A DNA stretch of 8,763 bases from Gemmatimonadota bacterium (GTDB lineage Bacteria > Gemmatimonadota > Gemmatimonadetes > Gemmatimonadales > Gemmatimonadaceae). The notes under the pieces are model-generated. The model searched no databases. It saw only the letters and a program-made list of their open reading frames with translations, and was not told the DNA's origin. Both the position numbers and the translations under genes were made by a program. Positions 1-7,447 of the stretch are shown here, one piece after another (within the stretch, counting starts at the first letter, position 1; every line of letters begins with the position of its first letter). The stretch is from positions 1-8,763 of the forward strand of contig JAOUHR010000056.1 of the NCBI GenBank assembly GCA_029884515.1, written 5' to 3'.

Positions 1-747
1 AGTACATCGCCTGCACCTGGTACTGGCCGACGAACGCGTACGTGAGGAAGGTGAGGACGAGTGCGAGCACCCCGCCGAGCAGGCCCTTGAGGAAGCCCTC
101 GATCAGGAAGGGTGCGCGGATGAACCCGTCGGTCGCGCCGACGAGCCGCATGATGTGGATCTCGCGGCTCCGCGCGAGCACCGCCATGCGGATGGTCGAG
201 CCGATGATGATCACCGCCACGCCGGCGAAGATGAGGCCGAGCGTGATGCCGACCCCGGTGGCGATGTTGCGCAGTCGGTGGAGCTTCTCGACCCACTCCT
301 CGCCATAGCGGATGTCGTCGATGAAGTCGTATGCGGAGAGGCGTCGCGCGATCGCGCGCACGGTCTCGGGGTCGCGATGCCCTTCCTTGAGCCGCACCTC
401 GATCGACGCCGGGAGGATCCCCGCCTCGATCACGTCCTGGAACTCGGGGAGTTCGCGCCGCGCCCGCTCGAGCGCCTGCACCTCGGTCACGAGGCGGACG
501 CTCGCGACCTCGGGGAAGGCGGCCACGTCGCCCACGGCGGCGCTGGTGGCCTCGGGTGCGGTGCCCTCGGCCACGAAGCCGCGCACCTCGACGCGCTCCT
601 CCACCTGGTCGAGCGCCGCGCGCATGTTCACCGCGACGAGCCCGAAGAGCCCGAACGCGAAGAGCGAGAAGGCGATGGTGGTGACGCTGAGCGCGCTCAG
701 CATCGGCGCGCGGTTGAAGGCGCGGAAGGCCTCGCGGACGGCGAGGT

Positions 748-751
<4 letters not shown>
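1..751 (-). CDS. ftsX: Cell division protein FtsX, partial (C-terminus beyond window start)
   Basis: This is the membrane subunit of the FtsEX divisome complex, which passes FtsE ATP hydrolysis through the membrane to extracytoplasmic peptidoglycan hydrolases or their activators. I translated it by hand: a GTG start at 751-749 opens 250 codons to position 2, with no stop before the edge. The FtsX layout is visible: a cytoplasmic N-terminus with AVREAFRAFNRAP, transmembrane segment 1 at about residues 20-41, an extracytoplasmic domain at about 43-160, transmembrane segment 2 at about 165-186, the conserved cytoplasmic loop with SREIHIMRLVGAT at 195-206, then transmembrane segment 3 at about 220-241. 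The last transmembrane helix is missing, so perhaps 40-50 residues lie outside. The start codon overlaps the FtsE stop as GTGA, the usual coupling of ftsE and ftsX. No ATG lies closer to the expected N-terminus. Confidence 0.95.
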
Positions 752-1470
<719 letters not shown>

Positions 1471-1474
1471 CGGG

Positions 1475-2653
1475 TCATTTGAGGGCCTGCTCGAGGTCGG
1501 CGATCAGGTCGTCGGCATCCTCGAGGCCGACACTCAGCCTGAGGGTCCCGTCGGGGATCCCGATCAGCGCCCGCTCGGCGGACGTCATCTTCGCATGTGA
1601 GGTGTACCGGGGCTCGCAGACGAGCGTGTCCACGCCGCCGAGACTCGGCGCATGGGTGACGAGCCGGAGCTTGCGGAGGAAACGCTCCGCCGCCTTGCCT
1701 CCGCCGGTGAGTTCGAGCGAGAGCATGCCGCCGAACCCATCGAGGATCTCCGACGCCACCTTGTGGTCCTCGTGCGACTCGAGCCCGGGGTAGTGCACCT
1801 TCTCCACCTCCTTGCGTCCCTCGGCCCAGGTGGCGATCCGCATCGCCGACTCGTTGGCGCGCTGCACGCGCACGTCGAGCGTCTTGAGCCCGCGCTCGAG
1901 GAGCCAGAGCGCGAAGGGGTCGGGGGTCTGGCCCCAGAGCATCTCCTTCTGCAGCACCTCGTCGATGTAGGACTGCGAGCCCATCACGGCGCCGGCGAGC
2001 ACGTCGTGGTGGCCGTTGAGGTACTTGGTGGCGGAGTGGATCACCACGTCCGCGCCGATCTCGATGGGGCGGAAGTTGACCGGGCTGGCGAAGGTGGAGT
2101 CCACCACGAGCGCGAGCCCCTCCTCCTTGGTCAGGTACGAGATGGGGCGCAGGTCGATCACGCGGCAGGTGGGGTTCACCGGTGACTCGACGAAGATCGC
2201 CCGCGTCTCCTTCTTCACGCGCTTGCGGAAGGAGCGCGGCTCGAAGGGATCCACGAGCGTCACCTCGATCCCCATGCTGGCGAACTCCTCGAGGAAGAGC
2301 CGGTGCGTGCCGCCGTAGATGTACATCGAGGAGAGCAGGTGGTCGCCGGGGCGGAGCAGGGCGAGCAGCGCGCACGCGGTCGCCCCCATGCCGCTCGAGA
2401 GCACGAGCGCGGCCTCGGCGCCCTCGAGGAGGGCGAGGCGCCTCTGCACGCGCTCGGCGTTGGGCGTGTTGCCGTACCGCGTGTACTTGAGGCCCTCCTC
2501 GGTGCCGAGGGCCTGCACGTGGTTGACCGACTGGACGAGGGGCTCGACCACCGGGTCGCCCGGCCGGTGCGCCTCGCGACCCCCGTGGATGGCGAGCGTC
2601 GCGATGGACGGACGGGCGAGCGTGGCGGGGGCCTTCGACTTCGCTCGGGACAC
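1475..2653 (-). CDS. PLP-dependent trans-sulfuration enzyme (cystathionine gamma-synthase / gamma-lyase family)
   Basis: This 392-residue protein is a full-length member of the Cys/Met-metabolism PLP enzymes, which make or break C-S bonds in cystathionine, homocysteine, cysteine or methionine in the cytoplasm. The PLP Schiff-base lysine is K210 in HSATKYLNGH. D185 in VVDSTFASP should contact the pyridine nitrogen. Y57 and R59 in KYTRYGN should bind the phosphate of the neighbouring subunit. SSGMGA at 86-91 is the phosphate-cup segment, Y113 in YGGTHRLF is the stacking/active-site tyrosine, and S337 with R372 (SLGG; TLRLSVGLED) fit substrate-carboxylate binding. The YGGT motif has no cysteine where methionine gamma-lyases carry theirs, so that activity is less likely; synthase versus lyase cannot be decided by eye. 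The GTG start at 2653 has a GAGG Shine-Dalgarno at 2663-2660, six bases away and overlapping the upstream stop. Its place upstream of ftsE is unexpected. Confidence 0.9.
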   Translation of the reverse strand: MSRAKSKAPATLARPSIATLAIHGGREAHRPGDPVVEPLVQSVNHVQALGTEEGLKYTRYGNTPNAERVQRRLALLEGAEAALVLSSGMGATACALLALLRPGDHLLSSMYIYGGTHRLFLEEFASMGIEVTLVDPFEPRSFRKRVKKETRAIFVESPVNPTCRVIDLRPISYLTKEEGLALVVDSTFASPVNFRPIEIGADVVIHSATKYLNGHHDVLAGAVMGSQSYIDEVLQKEMLWGQTPDPFALWLLERGLKTLDVRVQRANESAMRIATWAEGRKEVEKVHYPGLESHEDHKVASEILDGFGGMLSLELTGGGKAAERFLRKLRLVTHAPSLGGVDTLVCEPRYTSHAKMTSAERALIGIPDGTLRLSVGLEDADDLIADLEQALK

Positions 2654-2661
2654 GGGAGACC

Positions 2662-2967
2662 TCAGGCGAGATTCTTGGTGATGACCGGACGGTGGTCGAT
2701 GTCCATCTTCACGAGCCGCACCACCTCGGTGATGGCGAGCCCCGCGAGGTCGCGCGCGACCACCCCTCCGCGCGGGAGTGTCTCGTCATACACCGCGGGG
2801 GCGAGTTCGTGGCGGCGGGGCCCGTAGACCCAGACGAGCTCCCCGTCGTCGATGAGGCGCTGGATGGCGTCGTCCGGACGGATGCGGATCTGCGGCCCGC
2901 GTTCCTCGTCGGTGCGGCGCGTCGCGATGAAGCCCACGACCTGCAGCGGGAGGAAGGCGCGGCTCAT
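2662..2967 (-). CDS. Small protein of unknown function, possibly double-psi beta-barrel-like
   Basis: I do not recognise this 101-residue protein. It appears soluble, with no signal peptide and no membrane helix. It has an N-terminal beta-rich stretch (LPLQVVGFIATRR, residues 6-18), a central segment with DDAIQRLIDDGELVWVYGP (32-50), then LPRGGVVARD (64-73) and a C-terminal strand-like EVVRLVKMDID. The order hydrophobic strand, GP-R turn, LPxGxVxA is reminiscent of the molybdopterin-dinucleotide-binding or aspartate-decarboxylase type of double-psi beta-barrel, but that is only a visual resemblance. Its ATG shares one base with the stop of the upstream STAS-like/winged-helix gene (TGATG), which argues for translational coupling and a real gene. 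It may be the third component of the regulatory unit rather than an enzyme. Coding is supported by position and by the absence of space for anything else. Confidence 0.75.
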   Translation of the reverse strand: MSRAFLPLQVVGFIATRRTDEERGPQIRIRPDDAIQRLIDDGELVWVYGPRRHELAPAVYDETLPRGGVVARDLAGLAITEVVRLVKMDIDHRPVITKNLA

Positions 2968-3518
2968 CAGGCCGCCGCGCCGAGGGGGGCGAAGGCGTCA
3001 GCGTCCCGGCGGATGAGGCGGCGACGCGCGAGGCCCTCGAGCTGGCCTTGCGCCTCGTCGGGGGTGATCCCCGCTTCGGCGGCGAGCCGCTCCGCCGGGC
3101 ACCAGCCTTGCCGCATCACCAGCTCCCAGAGGCGGCGCTCGACGTCGGTCACCGCCCCCACGAGGCGCGCGGCGCCGTCGGGGAACTGGACCACGAGCGC
3201 CAGCCCATGCGCGAGGAGCACGGACTCGATGATCTCGAGGTGCAGCTCGTTCACGCCGTGGAAGACGACGTAGCCGTCGCGGCTCGGGTGGTCGTTCGAG
3301 AGCGGGAGCATGAGCTTCGCGACGAACTCGTCGGCGCAGGAGCGGTCGAGCACGCCGATGCGGGAGAAGTCGAGGAAGGCCACCGACCCGTCGGCGAGCC
3401 CCGAGAGCTGGTGCTCGATCACGGTGCGGACCGCGGCGCCGGTGCGGCGCGTCACCAGGTCGGAGTAGGGCGCGTCGAGCGACGCCTGCAGGGCGGAGTG
3501 CACGGAGATGTGCGTCAT
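2967..3518 (-). CDS. STAS-like (DUF4325-type) domain protein with C-terminal winged-helix domain
   Basis: This 183-residue cytoplasmic protein seems to have two domains. Residues about 15-120 look like the STAS-like DUF4325 family: a helix with RRTGAAVRTVIEHQL at about 24-38, then the hallmark strand-turn VAFLDFSRIGVLDRSCADEF (46-65), followed by further alpha/beta elements. Proteins of this type are often found beside ATPases of the GHKL class. Residues about 126-176 look like a winged-helix or MarR-like DNA-binding fold: a helix with RRLWELVMRQG, a short AERLAAEAGITPDEAQGQL helix-turn-helix, and a wing LARRRLIRRDADAFAPL. The ATG at 3518 has a good GAGG Shine-Dalgarno five bases upstream. 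It lies 19 bases after the STAS + HATPase gene, and its stop overlaps the next start. The most likely role is an antagonist or output partner of that ATPase. A DNA target, if any, is unknown. Confidence 0.8.
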   Translation of the reverse strand: MTHISVHSALQASLDAPYSDLVTRRTGAAVRTVIEHQLSGLADGSVAFLDFSRIGVLDRSCADEFVAKLMLPLSNDHPSRDGYVVFHGVNELHLEIIESVLLAHGLALVVQFPDGAARLVGAVTDVERRLWELVMRQGWCPAERLAAEAGITPDEAQGQLEGLARRRLIRRDADAFAPLGAAA

Positions 3519-3537
3519 GCGCCCCTCGATGGCCCGG

Positions 3538-4431
3538 TCATGGCCGGGCCAGCCGCTTGGGGATGATCACCTGCAGCTGCGTGCCGGCGAAGACGGGCAG
3601 GGAATCCTGCCGCGGCACGTCCTCGTCCCACTCGGGGATGATCGGCGCGATGCGCGCGCGGCCGCTGCGCACGGTGAGCTTGCCGTCGAAGCGGTGCACG
3701 TACCCGCGGATCCCCTTGAGGCCCTGCCCGCGCCCGGGGTCCTGCAGCCGGCTCACGCCCTGGATCACGCCGCTCTCGAGCGCGATGGCGTCGTCCCACC
3801 GGTCGGCGAGGGCGCGGGCGCGGCTCGTCTCGAGCGAGGCGCGGAAGCCGATGCCGGCGTCGCAGACGGCGATCTGCACCACGTCGCGCCCCACGCGGCG
3901 CTTCCCCCAGTTGTACCGCTGCACCATCACCCACCCGCCGCGCTGCGCGTGCTCGATGATGTTCGAGCAGGCCTCGGAGAGCGTCATCGCGAAGCCCATC
4001 GTGGCCCGCGGCTCGAGGTCGAGCTTGGTGGTGAGGATCTGGGTCGCCTTCTCCTGGATCCGGCTGACGATCCCGTGCACGTCCTCGCTCCTGGCGACCG
4101 GGGTCACCTCGAGGAGGACGTCGGAGTCGCCCGAGGCACGCGGGCGCGGCGTCGCGCCGCGCATCGTGTAGAGCTCCTCGGCGTAGCGGAAGAAGTTCGA
4201 GCGGGCCCAGTACGAGGAGACCTGGTCGTCCTCCGGGGGCGCGAAGTCGGGCTTCTCGAGGCGCGTCTGCGCGAGGCAGAGGAGGGCCGTGAGGCCGTAC
4301 GGGGTGGCGAACCGGCAGTGCCGCGCGTCCACGAGCAGCTTCGCGTCGTCGGCCAGCGGAGCGAGCTGTTCGATGACCGACTCGAAGCTCTGCTCGTCCA
4401 GTGCGGCGGGAAGCGTGATGACGTCGGTCAC
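3538..4431 (-). CDS. STAS + GHKL-ATPase regulator (anti-sigma/RsbW-like, fused STAS)
   Basis: This 297-residue protein combines two regulatory domains. Residues about 5-60 look like a STAS domain, with the strand KLLVDARHCRF and the helix start TPYGLTALLCLAQ (43-55). Residues about 115-292 look like a HATPase_c domain: the N-box has E153 and N157 in LSEACSNIIEHA, the G1 box is VCDAGIGF (189-196), and the G2 box is GRGQGLKGIRGY (233-244). There is no histidine phosphoacceptor domain and no membrane segment, so this is more like an anti-sigma-type serine kinase (RsbW/SpoIIAB group) than a sensor kinase. The STAS domain has T-P-Y-G where SpoIIAA has D-S-S-G, so the usual phosphorylatable serine is absent. 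The GTG start overlaps the upstream kinase stop (GTGA). Substrate and partner are not seen; the adjacent STAS-like gene is the obvious candidate. Confidence 0.83.
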   Translation of the reverse strand: MTDVITLPAALDEQSFESVIEQLAPLADDAKLLVDARHCRFATPYGLTALLCLAQTRLEKPDFAPPEDDQVSSYWARSNFFRYAEELYTMRGATPRPRASGDSDVLLEVTPVARSEDVHGIVSRIQEKATQILTTKLDLEPRATMGFAMTLSEACSNIIEHAQRGGWVMVQRYNWGKRRVGRDVVQIAVCDAGIGFRASLETSRARALADRWDDAIALESGVIQGVSRLQDPGRGQGLKGIRGYVHRFDGKLTVRSGRARIAPIIPEWDEDVPRQDSLPVFAGTQLQVIIPKRLARP

Positions 4432-5429
4432 AGCGGGTGCAGTTCTCCCCGTAGGTGGTGGGCGAGGCCGGTGGCCCCTCGGTGCTCGACGTTGCGCGCG
4501 GCGGCGTCGCAGGCGCGGCGCATCGCCACGGACAATGTATCACCCGCGAGCAGTCGCGAGAAATAGGTCGCGCCCCACACGTCCCCGCATCCGGTCGGAT
4601 CGCCCGCATCGGTCACCCTCGCGGCTGACGGAGGCACGAGCGCGGTGCGCAGCGGCCCGGCCACCTGCGCACCGCGCAGGTCCGCGAGCCGGTCGAACCC
4701 GGCCTCCGCGAAATAGACGACCCCGCGCTGCCCCAACGTCACGACGAGGTTCCTCACGCCGGCCGCCATCGCCGTCGCCGCCAGCGCGAGCCCGTCGGGC
4801 GCGAGCATCGCGAGCTCGTCCTCGTTCACCTGCAGGAAGTCGAAGCAGGCGCACCAGGCCGCCACCTCCGGCAGGGGCCGGTAGGTGCGGAGCCCGTCCG
4901 CCTCCACCGCCAGCACCAGCGAGTGCAGGTCGCAGTAGATCGGCCCCTTGAAGTGCTGGCGCAGCAGCTGCGCCGTCCCCAGGTCGAGCTCGAAGCCGCT
5001 GATCAGGTTCACGTAGAGCGCGTCGAGGTCGCGGACGAGCGGCTGCAGCCCCGCCCAGGTCCATCCCGGCACGCCGCCCGAGAGCACCTCGCTCCGCCGT
5101 TCGTCGGAGTGGTAGACGAGCTCCACCCGGTTGTTGCGCTGCGGCACCTCGATCGGCGCCGCGTCGGCGGCGACGCGGCGGAGGCCGCCGAGGAACCGCC
5201 GCGCCTCGTGCGCGAGGTCGCCGCCGACCTTCACGAGCGGCACGAGTTCCCAGTCGGGCCCGAGCGCGGCGTCGGCGGCACTCAGGGCGTAGGTGATGCC
5301 GCCCCACTCCTCCACCGGCGCGCTCCGCACGCCGCGCGCGTCGCGGCCGTGGATGATGTCCCACACGAAGGTGCCGATCACGCCGACGCGCCGGCGTCGC
5401 GGCGTCGCCTCTGCGCTCACGCGCACCAC
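4428..5429 (-). CDS. PfkB-family (ribokinase-like) carbohydrate or nucleoside kinase
   Basis: This 333-residue protein is a PfkB-family kinase that would transfer the ATP gamma-phosphate to a sugar or nucleoside hydroxyl in the cytoplasm. Visible signs are the N-terminal strand RVGVIGTF with D24 (probable substrate contact), the di-glycine of EWGGITYALSAADAALG (41-57), NEDE at 202-205 (the Mg/phosphate NxxE motif), and the C-terminal signature DAGDPTGCGDVWGATYF at 274-290. The catalytic base is probably D283, and the anion hole is G280-C281-G282. The usual motif is GAGD, so the Cys at 281 is a small departure. Substrate cannot be told from the sequence. The start is uncertain: GTG codons at 5429, 5426 and 5420 are all possible, and the only GAGGA is about 16 bases before the first. 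It follows the ROK kinase gene by 19 bases. Confidence 0.87.
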   Translation of the reverse strand: MVRVSAEATPRRRRVGVIGTFVWDIIHGRDARGVRSAPVEEWGGITYALSAADAALGPDWELVPLVKVGGDLAHEARRFLGGLRRVAADAAPIEVPQRNNRVELVYHSDERRSEVLSGGVPGWTWAGLQPLVRDLDALYVNLISGFELDLGTAQLLRQHFKGPIYCDLHSLVLAVEADGLRTYRPLPEVAAWCACFDFLQVNEDELAMLAPDGLALAATAMAAGVRNLVVTLGQRGVVYFAEAGFDRLADLRGAQVAGPLRTALVPPSAARVTDAGDPTGCGDVWGATYFSRLLAGDTLSVAMRRACDAAARNVEHRGATGLAHHLRGELHPL

Positions 5430-5448
5430 CGCGTCCGCGACGGCGTCC

Positions 5449-6489
5449 TCACATCAGCCCGTGCCACTGCGCGAACGTCCCCACCGCGCCCACCACGCCG
5501 GCGTTCCCCTCGAGGATCCCGGGCACGATGCGGCAGGCGTCCACCGCCGGCTTGAAGGCGCGCCGCCGCACCTCCGCGCGCAGCGGCTCGAAGAGCGCCT
5601 CGCCCGCCTGCGTCACGCCGCCGGCGAGCACCACCACCTCGGGGTTGAAGATGTTGAGCAGGTTGGCGATCCCCGTGCCGAGGAATCGCGCGGTGTCGCG
5701 CACCACCTGCACGGAGAGCGCGTCGAGCTGCTGCGCCGCGTCGTAGATCGTCGCCGCGGTGATCCGCGCCAGGTCGCCCCCCACCATCTGCGGGAGGATC
5801 GAGGGCTCGCCCCCCGCCAACGCCTCGCGGGCGCGCTCGGCGATCGCCGGGCCGGAGGCGTAGGCCTCGAGACATCCATAATTACCGCACTTGCAGCGCC
5901 GCCCCGTGGAGTCGATGGTGGCGTGCCCCGGCTCGCCGGCCACGTCGCTCGCGCCGTGGTAGAGCTTGCCGTCGAGGATGAGCCCGCCGCCGATGCCCGT
6001 GCCGATGGTGAGCCCCACCACGTGGCGCGCGCCCTTGGCCGCGCCGATCCACCACTCGCCCAGCGTCGCGCAGTTCGCGTCGTTGTCGAGCGTGGCCGGG
6101 AGCTTCACGCCGTCCTGCACGCGGTCGCGCAGCGGGAAGTCGCGCCAGCCGAGGTTGGGCGTGACGATCACGATCCCGCGCTCGCGGTCGAGCGGGCCGG
6201 GGGAGCCGATGCCGACGCCGAGGAACCGCTCCCGCGCGGCGCCGGTGGTGGCCCGCGTCTCGGCGATCACGCGCTCGACCCCCTCCACGATGCGTCCGAC
6301 GACGCCGTCTGCGCCCAGCTCGGCGTGCGTCGGGACCGTGTGCATCGCGAACTGCCGGGTGCCGTCCACGGTCATCGCGCCGAAGACGATGTTGGTGCCG
6401 CCGAGGTCCACGCCCACGATGTAGCGCGTGTCCGCGGGATCGCCGTCGGTGGCGCCCCGGCCTGCCCTGCCACGCCCCTGCTGCGCCAC
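5449..6489 (-). CDS. ROK-family sugar kinase (glucokinase-like)
   Basis: This 346-residue protein is a ROK-family hexokinase, most like bacterial glucokinases and N-acetylhexosamine kinases, phosphorylating a hexose in the cytoplasm. The ATP-binding loop is VDLGGTN (27-33), substrate contacts are expected around DNDAN at 135-139 with catalytic base D137, and the GLTIGTGIGGG phosphate segment is at 159-169. The zinc site is complete: H189 in EPGH, then CKCGNYGC with C199, C201 and C206, followed by E208. C-terminal NPEVVVLAGG (282-291) is typical of the fold. The first 20 or so residues are a low-complexity Gly/Arg/Asp tail before the first strand. The GTG start at 6489 has a strong AGGAGG Shine-Dalgarno (about 6500-6495) five bases away, which supports this start. 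As the first gene of the minus-strand run it is probably transcribed from the divergent region upstream. Glucose is a likely but unproven substrate. Confidence 0.92.
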   Translation of the reverse strand: MAQQGRGRAGRGATDGDPADTRYIVGVDLGGTNIVFGAMTVDGTRQFAMHTVPTHAELGADGVVGRIVEGVERVIAETRATTGAARERFLGVGIGSPGPLDRERGIVIVTPNLGWRDFPLRDRVQDGVKLPATLDNDANCATLGEWWIGAAKGARHVVGLTIGTGIGGGLILDGKLYHGASDVAGEPGHATIDSTGRRCKCGNYGCLEAYASGPAIAERAREALAGGEPSILPQMVGGDLARITAATIYDAAQQLDALSVQVVRDTARFLGTGIANLLNIFNPEVVVLAGGVTQAGEALFEPLRAEVRRRAFKPAVDACRIVPGILEGNAGVVGAVGTFAQWHGLM

Positions 6490-6604
6490 GCCTCCCTCCT
6501 CGTCCGGCAGTCGGCCTCGGGTGTCCTCGCCCCGCGGGGTCGGCTATCTTCCGCGGATGCGCCGCGCGACGCCGCTCGCGGCCCCACGAATGTAACAGCA
6601 TCCC
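6490..6604. promoter_or_regulatory. Divergent intergenic region with probable promoters
   Basis: This 115-base gap lies between the start of the ROK kinase run (minus) and the GT2-GT4 pair (plus), so promoters for both should be here. On the plus strand TATCTT at 6545-6550 is a plausible -10 element; a -35 at 17-base spacing (TGTCCT, 6522-6527) matches poorly. The perfect palindrome CCCCGCGGGG at 6530-6539 sits between them and could be an operator, although such palindromes are common in GC-rich DNA. On the minus strand the only clear signal is the purine-rich Shine-Dalgarno next to the ROK start. A relatively AT-rich patch (GAATGTAACA, 6588-6597) may serve a minus-strand promoter. No single element is certain. 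Confidence 0.4.
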
Positions 6605-7447
6605 ATGCGCCTGTCCGTCGTCGTCACCACGTACAACCAGCCGGAGTGGCTCGAGAAGGTGCTCTGGGGATTCGAGGCGCAGACGTTCCGCGACTTCGAG
6701 CTCCTCGTCGCCGACGACGGCAGCGACGACCGGACGCGCGAGCTCCTCGCGCGCCTCACGCCACAGCTCGGCTACCCCCTGCGCCACGTCTGGCACGAGC
6801 ACCAGGGGTTCCGGAAGTGCACCATCCTGAACGCGGCGATCGCGGTGGCCGAGGGGGAGTACCTCTTCTTCACCGACGGCGACTGCATCCCGCGCCCCGA
6901 CCTCCTGCTGGTGCACCACGCCAACGCGCGGCGCGGGTCGTTCCTCTCGGGCGGCTACCTCAAGCTGCCGATCGAGACGAGCCGGCTGATCACCAAGGAG
7001 GACGTGCTCGCGGGGAACGCCACCGACTACAGGTGGCTGCGCGCGCACGGCACGCGCCGCTCGCGCCGCCTCTCGCGGATGCGGTGGGGCCCGCTCACCT
7101 CGGTGCTGCTCGACATGATCACCACCACGGCGCCCACCTTCAACGGCCACAACTCCAGCGCCTGGCGCGACGACCTGGTCGCGGTGAACGGGTTCGACGA
7201 GCGGCTCGAGTACGGCGGCCTCGACCGCGAGCTCGGCGAGCGGCTCGAGAACGCGGGCGTGCGCGGCCGCCAGCTCCGCCACCGCGCGCTCGTGGTGCAC
7301 CTCGACCATCCGCGCGGGTATCGCAACGCCGCGGCGATGGCGCGGAACCGCGCGATCCGCGACGAGGTGGCGAAACTCAAGATCCATCGCACGCCGATCG
7401 GGCTGGACCGGCACCTGGGCGCCGCCGCCGGCGCGCCGGCGCGCTGA
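6605..7447 (+). CDS. Family 2 glycosyltransferase
   Basis: This 280-residue protein is a GT-A fold, family 2-type inverting glycosyltransferase that would move a sugar from a nucleotide sugar onto a glycan or lipid acceptor at the cytoplasmic membrane face. The N-terminus LSVVVTTYNQPEWL, the ADDGSDD segment with D37 and D38, and the metal-binding DGD at 91-93 in YLFFTDGDCIPRPD are characteristic. HEHQGFRKCTILNAAI (64-79) is the usual donor-domain helix. Further on, FNGHNSSAWRDDLVAVNGFDE (179-199) and GLDRELGERL (205-214) form the acceptor-side segment, with E209 a candidate base, and HLDHP lies at 232-236. No transmembrane helices are seen. The ATG at 6605 has no clear Shine-Dalgarno, but the conserved N-terminus begins only three residues in, so the start is sound. 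Its stop shares a base with the next gene. A role in LPS or exopolysaccharide assembly is inferred. Confidence 0.9.
   Translation: MRLSVVVTTYNQPEWLEKVLWGFEAQTFRDFELLVADDGSDDRTRELLARLTPQLGYPLRHVWHEHQGFRKCTILNAAIAVAEGEYLFFTDGDCIPRPDLLLVHHANARRGSFLSGGYLKLPIETSRLITKEDVLAGNATDYRWLRAHGTRRSRRLSRMRWGPLTSVLLDMITTTAPTFNGHNSSAWRDDLVAVNGFDERLEYGGLDRELGERLENAGVRGRQLRHRALVVHLDHPRGYRNAAAMARNRAIRDEVAKLKIHRTPIGLDRHLGAAAGAPAR

Noticed and set aside
3538..4431. Sensor histidine kinase interpretation of the STAS + HATPase protein
   Set aside because: There is no HisKA-like phosphoacceptor helix, no membrane segment and no response-regulator gene adjacent; the N-terminal domain fits STAS better.
2662..4431. Toxin-antitoxin or phage-defence reading of the regulator genes
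   Set aside because: No nuclease, protease, pore-forming or nucleotide-cyclase motif is visible, base composition matches the surroundings, and no mobile element lies nearby.
3508..4566. A 352-codon plus-strand open frame opposite the STAS + HATPase gene
   Set aside because: Its translation is a mirror-codon shadow rich in Ala, Val, Glu, His and Arg with no motif. The minus strand carries recognisable ATPase boxes at the same place.
5882..7414. A 510-codon minus-strand open frame across the ROK and GT2 genes
   Set aside because: It is in the wrong frame relative to the ROK kinase and antisense to the GT2, with repetitive Arg/Ala/Val/Glu composition. Both overlapping genes have complete family motifs.
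5293..7446. A very long plus-strand open frame in phase with, and continuous into, the GT4 gene
   Set aside because: The upstream 718 codons are antisense to the ROK and PfkB genes and out of phase over the GT2 gene; the translation is Arg/Ala/His/Pro-rich low complexity without any domain. It is open because stop codons are rare in such GC-rich DNA.
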